A DNA stretch of 64,000 nt from Candidatus Gastranaerophilales bacterium (GTDB taxonomy: Bacteria; Cyanobacteriota; Vampirovibrionia; Gastranaerophilales; Gastranaerophilaceae), in NCBI GenBank assembly GCA_944323335.1, contig CALUSB010000006.1, forward strand, positions 1 to 64,000. The letters run 5' to 3'. The notes under the pieces were generated by a model, which saw nothing but the letters and a program-made list of their open reading frames with translations, had not been told where the DNA came from and did no database searches. Shown piece after piece: positions 12,001-20,991 of this stretch (its first letter is position 1; the number at the start of each line of letters is the position of its first letter). Both the position numbers and the translations under genes were made by a program.

Positions 12001-13052
12001 AATCTGTCATCAAAAAACTGTATATAGCTTGGTTTTTTGGGGTCATAGTCTTTTGTACCCCTCGGGTTTACTATCTTAAAACCAATATGTTCTATTGCTT
12101 TTTCACGTTTTGGATTTGAAGATTGTATAGGGTCAGGCAAAACACCCAGCCTTAATCTTCCGTTTATTTTAAACCAATGGTAAAACGGTGAATCTTTTCC
12201 ATATTTTAAAACATTTTGAAACATAGGGCTTTGAATGCTTTGAGATGTAAAAGCACCGTCTGCTATATAGCCCTTACCTTCTTTATAAAGGTCTATAAGC
12301 ACTTCTCTGAATTTAGAAACAGACGGAACTTGAAAGAAATTCTCACCCCAATATTTGTGAGACGATTTGGAATCTTTACCAAAATAAGGGTTTGTCATTA
12401 CATATCTGTAGGGCTCTATTTCATCTCTGTATTTAACAATACTGTCTAAATCACCACCCGCTTTATTAAAATGGTTTCTTACAAACGACGAGCGGTCAAT
12501 TCCCTGACTGTCAAATGAATCATAAAAAATATGAGCAGCAGAACCGGATTTTGGTGTTACACCCATATTATTTGATATAACAGTAAAATCTCCGTATTCC
12601 GACTGCACTTTCACACCCGGGTCATTAATATAGCCAAGCGTTTCAAGATTATCAAAAGGGCTTTCATTGCTATCAGGGTCAATATTACGAGAAGCATTCA
12701 GAGCTTGGTTTTTATCAACCAATCTAAACCTGTAACCCATATACTCGCTGTCTTCAGGATTACTTATGATGATTGTTCTGGGGTATTCTGATGTTCCTAA
12801 GTCTCTCAGTTCTTTATATGATTTATTAAGGGTAAAGGGTTCTGTAATACTTGTATCAAGCTCAAATCCGCCTTTGCCGTCTTCTTTAACAGCGCAAAGT
12901 TCAAGAACAAGAGCATATTTGCTTTTATCGTAAGGAGGCGCATAAAACTTATAGACATCCTCTAAATCATTATCATAGCCTCTTTTTAAGCCGCTGAATG
13001 AAGTATTGTTCTTATTATCTGCTTTCTGCAGTTCTATTGCTGAGATTTTCAC
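9087..13052 (-). CDS. very large GH13 alpha-amylase-family protein with N-terminal F-x-G tag
   Basis: This 1321-residue protein contains the GH13 (alpha-amylase clan) conserved regions spread over an unusually long chain: region I at DGAFTSQS (D265, with the usual NH replaced), a region V-like DGNVDLVKMNLSNP (about 444-457), region II LNWRFDAAKD (nucleophile D757), region III YIIAEVTD (acid/base E805) and region IV HIFVDNHDKP (H929, D930). All three catalytic acids are present, so it should act on alpha-glucans by hydrolysis or transfer. About 300 residues are inserted between regions V and II. There is no signal peptide. The N-terminus reads MKISAI..NNTSFSGLKRG, matching the tag seen on other proteins here. 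It is downstream of a second GH13 gene on the same strand. Confidence 0.85.
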   Translation of the reverse strand: MKISAIELQKADNKNNTSFSGLKRGYDNDLEDVYKFYAPPYDKSKYALVLELCAVKEDGKGGFELDTSITEPFTLNKSYKELRDLGTSEYPRTIIISNPEDSEYMGYRFRLVDKNQALNASRNIDPDSNESPFDNLETLGYINDPGVKVQSEYGDFTVISNNMGVTPKSGSAAHIFYDSFDSQGIDRSSFVRNHFNKAGGDLDSIVKYRDEIEPYRYVMTNPYFGKDSKSSHKYWGENFFQVPSVSKFREVLIDLYKEGKGYIADGAFTSQSIQSPMFQNVLKYGKDSPFYHWFKINGRLRLGVLPDPIQSSNPKREKAIEHIGFKIVNPRGTKDYDPKKPSYIQFFDDRLASKDQQFDSKNLIKRYANSNPKDHFDITTHQDSVLPYYFELDYTDKSVRQRFSGYSRKMLNDPEIKDKLDSFFSFKNYDIVRKGRSGGANFWDGNVDLVKMNLSNPNILEGNVEGYYNAREHLYSVATYWTQFAHDSLFEYLTQCFSKGEKGRKLVAQIAEKNGVTSQELQLALERACSDEPNSNALVVSAKAHINNIIDNFRFETLDVSPQIQAIFSMPEFAEYMKTPQVKNRLFNFTIETLRRLDGCTPEAIIEPSSEVNDVLSTEKNRPEEANNGVKLTTYGQYMANILAPRILSYAVLKAMFPQDSAYIDSKDGMLKVSKAMRERSQYEAGVMPSGNFKDEALQLGKIIYKRLDRESAIYGQQTDLVEQIASTDVSKYKLDGFQMAESLLKLTGGGLNWRFDAAKDIGDLNTNRNGLRTFEDSWDDVIEFWGEFIKNVRAINPSSYIIAEVTDLYSFYEGNKNYRNEAAATLGEGASETEINELAGQLMAQDWGKYKNHVTAERMFYEKTGATTGSNYSVFFGFTPNLFGQNFEKGNITGDFANMDSLKTNIENFLKSGPLLYLTHSHIFVDNHDKPLAPFCLALDMGAYLSRFGINSGSDTNEDDIKRAKQAAERVFGEEPENYDKISSKAVVVADFLRKAFAEELKFKPEKLEIINEAIADLALGEFKTKIHPDYLRAESFGQNPFDISIKDVMEQAKYIAGCREEEWFSDEESKKLQDAVFKTAMEPALQKMTKMSDFLNSITGVPFFFAGDNMGSTGYEYASKNISVANRNLVHHEWIQRDSKEYKPEIREYYDRMQASAGLYKQYGLSAIAGGMPISLPQGTNDLYAILKYDDKGSNVLHVFSNVGMTKDPHSKMNEDEKTEVLSINLKDEDGVQYLTDKSYLYRKVYQKEYDKNGNYIGGKFVDEVDSNGSPVKYIVSDGKLRREDNKKIVIDDTVTTFYKPVNIGKVSHQEIMSRFFAA

Positions 13053-13102
13053 AGTACTTACCCTTATTGTTCCCTTTATTTTTTACAAAACATCTGAACG
13101 GA

Positions 13103-13128
13103 TAAAATTGCTTAAATGTGCAATTTTA
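13103..13128. other. inverted repeat between the two GH13 genes
   Basis: TAAAATTGC (13103-13111) and GCAATTTTA (13120-13128) form a perfect 9-bp stem with an 8-nt loop in the 117-bp gap between the GH13 genes. The 3' side is T-rich on the plus strand, but no plus-strand gene ends here. On the minus strand it could be a weak terminator or attenuator between the two genes. Confidence 0.4.
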
Positions 13129-13169
13129 TTTTACAGATATTTAAAAAACTTAACTACAATGCTATGAGC

Positions 13170-14939
13170 TTAAAAATTTTGCTGCATAACATTTTCAGGT
13201 TTTGATAATTTTTCAATATCAGGTGTATCAATTTCAAATACATGTGCTCTTAGAGGCCCTAAATCAACCGTCATTGAACCGTTTGCTTTTTGGAAATAGC
13301 TTGGTTGAGAATAATCAGGTACGAGATTGTCCAGTTTTTGGTCAGCCTTAAAACCGGGAATATTAATTTTTGCACTTGTTCTCATATTAGCATTTCTGTT
13401 GCCGACAAAAAGAAGTGTTTTACCATCTTTATGTCTTGCATATGCAATGATTTCAGGGTTGTTTGTTTCAAGTTTAATAAATGAACCATGTTGAATAAGG
13501 TCTTTATAATTTTCATTATTTCTTATAGCAAGAGAAGATTTAATAAACTCTTGAATTTGCGGGAAGCCACCGCCCGGTTTTCTTGAGAAGTTGAATATAT
13601 CCAATCTGCCCTTGTGAACCGTGCACTCGTCATTATCTGTTTGAGATGTGGGTGATTTAGCATGGTCATATGGGTATAAGAAATAATCACCCGTTTGAAC
13701 GCCGTCAATAAAATACGGATTTACCATAGGAAGGGTGGATTGCATTGCAGTTGTGAACATAACCCATGGGGCACCGCCGTAGTACATAGGGCTTTGGTCA
13801 TCGTGAGTTGTCATCGAACCTATAAGGGATTTTGGCTCTTTCATTCTGTTGGACATATCAATGTTATCTCTCATATAGTTAAAGAGGTCATCTGCTTTTG
13901 TCCATTGGTTAAATATGTGGAATTGACCATAGTAAGAGTTAAATCCGCCTCTTAGCTGGTCTTCGGGTCTATCATAGGGCATATTAAGCTGAGGTGAAGC
14001 ATCTTCATATGTATAAGATTCTGCCAACCAGCCAAACTGAGGGTCAACAGAGTGAGAATAAGGAATGATAACATTCCAGAACTCAATTGGCTTAGCACGA
14101 GATACATCAGCCCTTATACCATCTATTCCAAGTTCAACACAAGCATCTACATATTTTTTGTGCATATCAAGAAGTGCGGGGTTGAGCTTTCTTTTTGCTT
14201 CATCATCCCAAACCCTAAACATTCTGATGTCTTGCCATCCTTGAGGAGTCTTGTCTTGTCCGTCTTTTTCTTTTGCCATTAATTCAGGATGCTTTCTTGC
14301 AAAATCTAAACTTGCACAAGACGGTAAATCAAGCATTACGGAAATTCCGCGTTTGTGACATTCATCAATAAAGATTTTGAAATGGTCCCAAGCACTGCCC
14401 TCTACATTAGGGTCTTTTAAGTTAGGGTCAACTGCAAGTTTGCCGTCATCTTCAACAAATCTGTCAGGGGCGTACAGAGAACCTGCCGTACCCATAGCAA
14501 GGGTTTTGCCTGTCGGGTGAATAGGCAGAATATGAAGAGTATTGATACCCATTGCTTTTATTTCATCAAGTCTTTCAATTGCATTAATGAAGTTACCTGA
14601 TTCTTCGCCTATTTGAATAAGACCGTTGCCGTCAGTGTCTTTAGCATTCATTGTTCTTGGCACAACACCCAAGATATTAGCTTGGTTATTTTTAAGCATA
14701 TCTCTAAAGTGATTTTGCCATTGGGCGTTTTGCACTGAAGCCGCATTACCTACAGCCGCTACATTTGAAGAGGGTAATATTTGGCTTGATTGTTTAATAA
14801 TATATTTACTCAAAAGCGGATTATAAGGGGTCTTTTGCACTTCGTTTGATGTTTGCTCTTGAGTATTTGCAACTTGTTCTTTTTTATAAGTTGTTTGAGG
14901 CATTAAGTAGCGATTTTGTACAATATTATTTACTTGCAT
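13170..14939 (-). CDS. GH13 glycoside hydrolase/transferase, GlgE-like in region I
   Basis: This 589-residue protein is a GH13 alpha-glucan enzyme. It shows the beta-barrel opening NTLHILPIHPTG, region I VMLDLPSCASLDFARKHPEL, region II GIDGIRADVSRAKPIEFW (R-x-D nucleophile), region III GWLAESYTYED (acid/base Glu) and region IV MTTHDDQSP (His-Asp). In region I the usual Asn-His is replaced by a Cys-Ala-Ser-Leu-Asp..His-Pro-Glu pattern that resembles maltosyltransferase GlgE, as does KPIEFW after the nucleophile. I would not assign a substrate from that. The first 60 residues are a low-complexity linker without a signal peptide. The ATG at 14939 follows AGGAGGGG and overlaps the end of the upstream membrane-protein gene by 14 bp, indicating translational coupling. 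Confidence 0.85.
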   Translation of the reverse strand: MQVNNIVQNRYLMPQTTYKKEQVANTQEQTSNEVQKTPYNPLLSKYIIKQSSQILPSSNVAAVGNAASVQNAQWQNHFRDMLKNNQANILGVVPRTMNAKDTDGNGLIQIGEESGNFINAIERLDEIKAMGINTLHILPIHPTGKTLAMGTAGSLYAPDRFVEDDGKLAVDPNLKDPNVEGSAWDHFKIFIDECHKRGISVMLDLPSCASLDFARKHPELMAKEKDGQDKTPQGWQDIRMFRVWDDEAKRKLNPALLDMHKKYVDACVELGIDGIRADVSRAKPIEFWNVIIPYSHSVDPQFGWLAESYTYEDASPQLNMPYDRPEDQLRGGFNSYYGQFHIFNQWTKADDLFNYMRDNIDMSNRMKEPKSLIGSMTTHDDQSPMYYGGAPWVMFTTAMQSTLPMVNPYFIDGVQTGDYFLYPYDHAKSPTSQTDNDECTVHKGRLDIFNFSRKPGGGFPQIQEFIKSSLAIRNNENYKDLIQHGSFIKLETNNPEIIAYARHKDGKTLLFVGNRNANMRTSAKINIPGFKADQKLDNLVPDYSQPSYFQKANGSMTVDLGPLRAHVFEIDTPDIEKLSKPENVMQQNF

Positions 14940-17430
14940 CTACCCCTCCTTGAGCACTTTTTTCTTTTTTGTACAGGTGCTCATGTTTAACTTTTCCAAA
15001 GAACATTTGAGAAACAAGAGTTATTCCAAGAACTGCTAAGCCGATGCCGCCAAATGTCTTGAGCCAAGTTTTATCGTTGAATTTTTGACTTGCAGTTTCC
15101 ATAAACAATTCGCTTACGGATTTACCAACCATTGAGTATTGAGTCTTTTGACAAGCATCTATTCCACCTTGAAGAGTGTGTCCTTGTCTTGCCAAATCTG
15201 CTGCACTTGCATAGATGTTGTAGATATTTCTTCTTGTTGCATTTAGGGAATCAAGCATCTTTTTATCACAGTTTTCAATAGTTGCCTTACTCATGCCAAA
15301 CAAAGGTTTCTTATCTTCGCCAAGATTATCTGAAATACCGAATAAAAGCTTAATTACTTTCGGCGCTTCGATACCGTTACCGTCCATATAGAACTTATTT
15401 GACAAGTCATTCATAGTACCGTCATACATGATATCTCTACAGATTTTCTGAACTTGTTCAAATACTTCTTCGCTGCCGCCAAGCTCTTTCCAGAATGCTT
15501 CAAGCTCGCCTGTTTGTATTCTCTTTTCTAAGTCAGCAGCAAGGATATATCTGTGTCCTGTTGCTTTTATGCCTGCACCTTTTTCTTCTACAAAAAGTTT
15601 GATAACTTTTTCGTATAATGGCATTTTACCCACACTGCCGTCAGCGCCAAATCTGGATACTTCTTTTTTATAGAAAGCAAAAGGAGAATCATCGCTTATT
15701 TTGCCAAATGCTTTGCCTATTGTCCTATTTGCATAGTCTTCAACTTTTTTAAGAACTCTATCAATTGTTTTTGTCTCAAGATTAGCTTGTTTTGCGGTAA
15801 TTGAAGAAATAAAGTCACCGTATCTGTTGCCTTTATCTTGCGCAACCGATGAAAGTGCTCCAACAAGGTATGATTTTGCATTATCGGTAGAATTTCTTGC
15901 AATTTTTAAGTCATCCATGGTAGGACTTAACTGCTTCATAAATTCATTCAAAGAGTCAAGGTGCAGCATAGTATGGACTGATTCATATTTTTGACCCACA
16001 AGACCGTTAATAAAGTCGTCAATACCTCTTACCTGAGCACTTAGAGGTCTTGTATGAGAAGTATACATCTCGCCTATTGATTGGCAAAATTCTTCAACAA
16101 TGCGAGGGTCAGCATCTTCTTTTTTCAAGAATTGTTTTGCAAGGCCCATTACCGCATCTTGAATTTCACATTTTTCCTGATTTGCCGTAGCAACTTCAAA
16201 TGCTCTGCAAAAATCATCAAAAGCAACGATTGTTTTAAATTCATCGACTTTAACTGAAAGCGGGTCAAGTTGACGTTTAAGGCTTGCAAAAATTTCTGCA
16301 CCTACGGCAGGTTTTGAAGCCTGAAGGTCCATTCTGCCATGTTCACCCTTAGTCATTTTTTTCAATCTTCTCATAAACTCGCCGTAGTCAATGCTTGAGG
16401 GCACATAATCACGAGTTTTCAGAACATTATAATCAGCTTCAAGTCTTTTTCTGATTCTTGGCGCAAAACTTGAAAGGTCAGCCACCAAATTGCCATCATC
16501 TAAATCTCTTGTAGAAATAAGCTCCCTAAACGGGTCAAGACAAATAGACACATTGCCGAAAAATGCCTTGTCGGGCTCTTTTGTTCTATCTTCAATAAGT
16601 GATTGAAGCTTGTTTACAACCTTGGCGTCAAAATCAGGATTATTCTTAATTCTATCTGCAATAATCGCTTCCATGTTATCTACTTCAGATAGAATTTTAT
16701 TGTATTTAGAGTTTACAAGATATCTTGTAACACCTCTTTCACCAAGGTTGCATATCATTGAAGTTAAAAGCGGGCTAAAGCCTGCGCTTAACATCCATAA
16801 AGTATTACCTTGAAGAGCAATTGAGCGCATTTTTTCTTTAATTAACTCTTCGCGGTCTTTAACATCTTTTGGAACATTGAGTTTATCGCCAACTTTATTT
16901 AAGTCTTCTTTTGACCATAAATCCCATGGTTGGTATTGGTTATCTTGGAAGAAATATTTTTTTCTGCCTTGAGAATCAACATATTTTTGTCTGAAATCAA
17001 AACCAAAACGCATTTTCATAGGTTCAGATATAAGGACTCTGGGCCACATTGCCATTGATGCGAAGAATGCACCAAAACCTAGAAATTCCATTAAGCCTTT
17101 TGTTGTCGTACCGCGTCTTGTAAATAGGTAAGAAGCGATACCCAAACCGCCGAGCTTCATACCAAGGTCGTTAAATCTTCCGAGTTGATTATCGTTAGAT
17201 TCACCTTTTGATAAAGCTTTGCCTAATTCTACAACATCTTTTACGGTATCCCCTGCACCGATTATAACACTTGACACGGGATTTCTGCTTTTTAGCAAAT
17301 AGCCTTTTGCCTTTTGCGGAGCAGTTGAATTAGCATTCAAAACAAAAGCTCTGTAAACATCTTGTTTAGCTATATCATCGCGAAGCTTTTGGTATTGATT
17401 ATTTAGGATTGAGGAATTAATATCGTTCAT
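14926..17430 (-). CDS. large membrane-associated protein of unknown function, coupled to GH13
   Basis: This 834-residue protein is not one I recognise. Hydrophobic segments lie near residues 90-135 (KLGGLGIASYLF, FLGFGAFFASMAMW), 205-228 and 795-815 (FGGIGLAVLGITLVSQMFF), separated by a long, mostly helical charged middle. Residues about 85-245 resemble the neighbouring protein at 17430-18464: both have a hydrophobic helix, then MKxxxGxDxxxxY, then a P-[RQ]-WDL box (PWDL at 168-171) and a second hydrophobic stretch. It has no signal peptide. The start follows GAGGTG. It overlaps both neighbours (1 bp and 14 bp), so it is co-translated with the GH13 enzyme. A role in holding glucan enzymes at a membrane is a guess from context. 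Confidence 0.75.
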   Translation of the reverse strand: MNDINSSILNNQYQKLRDDIAKQDVYRAFVLNANSTAPQKAKGYLLKSRNPVSSVIIGAGDTVKDVVELGKALSKGESNDNQLGRFNDLGMKLGGLGIASYLFTRRGTTTKGLMEFLGFGAFFASMAMWPRVLISEPMKMRFGFDFRQKYVDSQGRKKYFFQDNQYQPWDLWSKEDLNKVGDKLNVPKDVKDREELIKEKMRSIALQGNTLWMLSAGFSPLLTSMICNLGERGVTRYLVNSKYNKILSEVDNMEAIIADRIKNNPDFDAKVVNKLQSLIEDRTKEPDKAFFGNVSICLDPFRELISTRDLDDGNLVADLSSFAPRIRKRLEADYNVLKTRDYVPSSIDYGEFMRRLKKMTKGEHGRMDLQASKPAVGAEIFASLKRQLDPLSVKVDEFKTIVAFDDFCRAFEVATANQEKCEIQDAVMGLAKQFLKKEDADPRIVEEFCQSIGEMYTSHTRPLSAQVRGIDDFINGLVGQKYESVHTMLHLDSLNEFMKQLSPTMDDLKIARNSTDNAKSYLVGALSSVAQDKGNRYGDFISSITAKQANLETKTIDRVLKKVEDYANRTIGKAFGKISDDSPFAFYKKEVSRFGADGSVGKMPLYEKVIKLFVEEKGAGIKATGHRYILAADLEKRIQTGELEAFWKELGGSEEVFEQVQKICRDIMYDGTMNDLSNKFYMDGNGIEAPKVIKLLFGISDNLGEDKKPLFGMSKATIENCDKKMLDSLNATRRNIYNIYASAADLARQGHTLQGGIDACQKTQYSMVGKSVSELFMETASQKFNDKTWLKTFGGIGLAVLGITLVSQMFFGKVKHEHLYKKEKSAQGGVDASK

Positions 17431-18464
17431 TAGTGCACCTCGTATCCTTTGTTAATATCTATTTGTGTGTCAGGTTGGTTTTTTGCAACCTTAAAGCCGC
17501 GGGTGGCATTCATAACGCCAAGAATTGTAGAAGCTAAAGCGCCAAATATAAGGCCTCTGCCTACAATTTTAGCTCCGCGCGTGAACTTAAAGTTGTTTCC
17601 GTTATACAAATCTATAAAGCTGTCTTTCAATGTTACTGCGCAATTTCTTGCAAATACTTTAAGTTTTTCGGAACGCTTAGCGAACTCGGGCATTACAATT
17701 TTATTTTCAAAAGGAGCTTGAACGGCAAGCGCAACACCTAAACCTGCCCAAATAAATGAGCTTATTGATTTTGCGGCACTTGATTTAACAATAACTTCTT
17801 TTACCTTGCCTTGGACTGTTTGGTCAGGTGAATTAAGAGGCTCTTTAAAGCCCATTTTTTTAGCTATTTTATCGTACCAAATATACCTGTTGCCTTGTTT
17901 TTCACCTGCTTTATTAATCAAATCCCAACGCGGAAAATCAGCACTTTCAAAAACTCTATGATATTCTACAGCCGTTAAGTCCTTATCGCCGGGGTGCTCG
18001 GGTAACTCTGTAACAACTTTTCTATAGGGCATTTCAAGGTCAACACCTGTTTTCATTTGAACGCCTTTATTGATAAGTTTTGAACCGAGCCATTTGCCTA
18101 TAGCATAAAAAACTACGCCAAAAGCCATTTTTCTGCCCGGAATACCTGCAAAAGCTCTGTCAGGGTTTCTAAAGTTTTTATTAACTCCGTTAAATAAAGC
18201 AATAAGCATGCCTGAACCTACAAGGTTTGGTATAAGACCTAATGATAAAAATTCATAAAAATTAGAGTTTCTTGAGCCCTTCATGCCCTTTGGTGCATAA
18301 ACAAAAATATCATTTACTAATTTATCCGCTACAATTCTTGCGCCTGTTAGAGGAGTCTTTTTAATTATTTCATCAGACGTGCTTGCAAGCTCTTTATCGG
18401 CATGATTTTGCACATAATAAGAGTTTTGAGGTATATTTGTAAAATTGTTTTTACTTGTTTGCAC
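17430..18464 (-). CDS. membrane protein of unknown function, paralogous to its neighbour
   Basis: The open frame runs to a TTG at 18563, but that N-terminus looks like translated spacer. I prefer the in-frame GTG at 18464, which has GGAG 13 nt upstream, giving about 344 residues starting with QTSKNNFTNIPQ. Hydrophobic segments include FLSLGLIPNLVGSGMLIALF, MAFGVVFYAIGKWLGSKL, SSFIWAGLGVALAVQAPF and GLIFGALASTILGVM. The middle (VQMKTGVDLEMPY followed later by FPRWDL and a hydrophobic stretch) parallels the 834-residue protein that follows, suggesting duplication. It starts the minus-strand group leading into the GH13 genes. The start is uncertain; the function is unknown. Confidence 0.65.
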   Translation of the reverse strand: MQTSKNNFTNIPQNSYYVQNHADKELASTSDEIIKKTPLTGARIVADKLVNDIFVYAPKGMKGSRNSNFYEFLSLGLIPNLVGSGMLIALFNGVNKNFRNPDRAFAGIPGRKMAFGVVFYAIGKWLGSKLINKGVQMKTGVDLEMPYRKVVTELPEHPGDKDLTAVEYHRVFESADFPRWDLINKAGEKQGNRYIWYDKIAKKMGFKEPLNSPDQTVQGKVKEVIVKSSAAKSISSFIWAGLGVALAVQAPFENKIVMPEFAKRSEKLKVFARNCAVTLKDSFIDLYNGNNFKFTRGAKIVGRGLIFGALASTILGVMNATRGFKVAKNQPDTQIDINKGYEVH

Positions 18465-18621
18465 CTTAATTGTAGGACTCCAAAAACTAACACACACATT
18501 AATGAAAAAGTCTGAATGAAAATATTTGACACCATATTTGATAAAATTTACATTGGTTAACAAATATTTTTACTTTTCATCAACAACAACACCAAATGTA
18601 GATAAATGAGCCAAAATTATG

Positions 18622-18627
18622 TAAAAT
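18622..18627 (+). promoter_or_regulatory. -10 box TAAAAT, 6 nt before ATG (leaderless)
   Basis: TAAAAT at 18622-18627 ends 6 nt before the ATG at 18634, and no ribosome-binding site is present. Transcription would start at or next to the A of the start codon. No good -35 box is visible. Confidence 0.45.
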
Positions 18628-18633
18628 AAATAT

Positions 18634-20991
18634 ATGGATACATCCAATCTTCAATTTAGCATTGAAATTATAGACAAAATAAAAAAATTTTACAACTCGA
18701 CAAATGAGCTATTGCTTTTGTGCGGCTTTTCTGGTTGTGCAAAAAGCGAAATTTTAAACAAAACACTTGATGATTTGGATGAAAATACTCTTGTATTTAA
18801 GCATTTGTGCTTTTCGCATACTACAATTGATGACTTTTTATTAAACTTTTACGATTCTTTTCGCAAATTTTCTCTTGAAAAAAAAGTAAGCCTCAAAAAA
18901 ACCATGGGGGAAAGCTTTGCAAACAAAGTAAGTTTTTATTTTAAAGATATAGACAAAAAATGCGTCATTGTAGTAGATAATTTTGAACTTGTTTCAGATA
19001 ACACGGAAATTCTTAATTTGCTCTATCACATCGCAAGTTTTGAAAACACTAAAGTGGTGCTTGTTTCAAGAGATAAGCAAATACAGTTTTTTATAAACAG
19101 AGGTTTGCCGGTTGAAATTATTGAAATAAAACCAAATACCTATGAAGTCTTTAAAGCAAAGCTGGAGTACGAAAATCTTGAGGCGGATGAAAATACACTT
19201 CAAGAATTTTATAAACTAACAAACGGCTATGAACTGTATCTTAAAATGGTTATAAGATACTCAAAAACAACAGGTATGAGCATTTCTGACTTAATTTCAG
19301 AATTTAATAAGAAAAATATAGAATTTTCAGATTTTATTATTCTAAAAGTAGTTTCTCTTATACCAAATGTATATTATGAATTTCTAAAAAATTTAAGCGG
19401 ATTAAACCACAGCGTAAGTGTAGATTTTATAAAATATTATAACTTAGGTGATATAAAACAAATTGACTACCTTGAGCGCAATTTGCTTATTTCAAGATTT
19501 GACAACGACATAATACTCAGAAACTACTTTAAACAGTATTTTCTTAACATGCTATCTATTCAGGAAAAATATAAAATATTCTCTAATCTTGTGGATATTT
19601 ACGAAGAAGAACTTTCAAAAAGCCCTCGTGACAGGCTTTTAAGACTTTCTCGAGAAAGTATAAGAAAACAAATAGAGATGATAAAAGAAAACATCCCTAA
19701 ACTTGGCACTAATGCAAACATTAAACAAAATAACTTTTCATACATTTCTCTTGCTCAAGGCGGCGCTAACCCTTGGTTTGACAAAAAGGAAATGGATAAA
19801 AAACAAAAATATCTTGATAAAAAAAGAGAGCTGCAAAACAAAAAACCCTCAGCAAAAAGAGAACCTCTAAGTCAGGAAGATGCGCTTATTTTAAAAGAAT
19901 ACAGAAGAAAAAAACTCGAACAGGAACAAGAATACGAATCAAGGGAAGAAATTGTAGAAAACTTTGTACTTGAGTTTAGAAAAGCGGACGAACTTGAGCA
20001 AAACTATCACTACAGAGAAGCAAACGAGATTTTATTCAGGCTGAAAAATAAAGCGCAAGATGAAGAAACAAAGATAGAAATCCTTGAGCACCTTGCTCAT
20101 AACAGTGAAAAATTGAACAACTTTGAGCATGCTCTTGATTATTACACTCAAATTGGCAGCTTACATCTTTTAAGAGGTGATTATGAAAAATATTTCAGGA
20201 CTATACTTGAAATAGCGGTCTTATACAAAAACCTATACCGATTCTCAAGCGCCAAAGAAGAGTATTCAAAAATAATAAACACGGATAAGCCCGTCGCAGA
20301 TGATATAATATCAAGCGCATATAGCGGATTAGGGGATATTTGCGAGAGCGAAAATTCAATCTCTCAAGCGCTAAAGTATTACAGGCTGGCGTCAGATTAT
20401 TCAAACCCCCGAAATATCGTTGCAAACGCTGAAATATTCTATAAAACAGCTATTTTATATGATGATATTCAAGACTTTGACAGCGCCATTGAATTTTATC
20501 TAAAAAACATAGACACAAGCAAAGACACGACGAAAAACAGGTGGCTTTCTCAGTGTTATGTAAATTTAGGGCTAATCTATTCTTACAAAAATGAAACCGA
20601 TGAGGCTAAAAAGTACATAGAACTTGCACTTGAAACGGACAGAAACGACAAAAACCTCTCAGGCATTTACTTTGCCGCAAGAGAACTCTCTAAAATATAC
20701 GAAACAGAAAACATTGAAGTTGCTATTGAATATTTAAAAGAAGCCCTAAACTGCGCAAAAGATATGCATGATGAGTTTAAAGAAGCTTTTGCCTACCTTG
20801 AGCTTGGGGATTTGTATTATAATTTTAATCAGGATGAACTTGCACTTGTAAGCTTTTTTGAAGCAAAAAAAGCCCTTGGCGAAAACATCCTTGAAGAAAA
20901 CGAGCAAATCATTAACCAGAGAATTGATGATATGAAAGTAAAAATGCTCCCTGTAGAGTTTGAGAGAATTGAGTCACAATATGCTGAATGA
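18634..20991 (+). CDS. P-loop ATPase with C-terminal TPR repeats (STAND-like)
   Basis: This 785-residue protein has an N-terminal P-loop ATPase (Walker A GFSGCAKSE, about residues 31-39; Walker B CVIVVDNFE, about 109-117; VVLVSRD as a sensor-like strand). A helical region follows, then a highly charged coiled-coil stretch (about 380-450, rich in K, E and Q), then six or seven tetratricopeptide repeats to the C-terminus (patterns such as ALKYYRLASDY and AIEFYLKNID). This is the architecture of STAND signalling ATPases, which switch state on nucleotide binding, with the TPRs as sensor or scaffold. No effector domain or DNA-binding helix-turn-helix is visible. Its stop overlaps rsmG by 11 bp. 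Function unknown. Confidence 0.75.
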   Translation: MDTSNLQFSIEIIDKIKKFYNSTNELLLLCGFSGCAKSEILNKTLDDLDENTLVFKHLCFSHTTIDDFLLNFYDSFRKFSLEKKVSLKKTMGESFANKVSFYFKDIDKKCVIVVDNFELVSDNTEILNLLYHIASFENTKVVLVSRDKQIQFFINRGLPVEIIEIKPNTYEVFKAKLEYENLEADENTLQEFYKLTNGYELYLKMVIRYSKTTGMSISDLISEFNKKNIEFSDFIILKVVSLIPNVYYEFLKNLSGLNHSVSVDFIKYYNLGDIKQIDYLERNLLISRFDNDIILRNYFKQYFLNMLSIQEKYKIFSNLVDIYEEELSKSPRDRLLRLSRESIRKQIEMIKENIPKLGTNANIKQNNFSYISLAQGGANPWFDKKEMDKKQKYLDKKRELQNKKPSAKREPLSQEDALILKEYRRKKLEQEQEYESREEIVENFVLEFRKADELEQNYHYREANEILFRLKNKAQDEETKIEILEHLAHNSEKLNNFEHALDYYTQIGSLHLLRGDYEKYFRTILEIAVLYKNLYRFSSAKEEYSKIINTDKPVADDIISSAYSGLGDICESENSISQALKYYRLASDYSNPRNIVANAEIFYKTAILYDDIQDFDSAIEFYLKNIDTSKDTTKNRWLSQCYVNLGLIYSYKNETDEAKKYIELALETDRNDKNLSGIYFAARELSKIYETENIEVAIEYLKEALNCAKDMHDEFKEAFAYLELGDLYYNFNQDELALVSFFEAKKALGENILEENEQIINQRIDDMKVKMLPVEFERIESQYAE

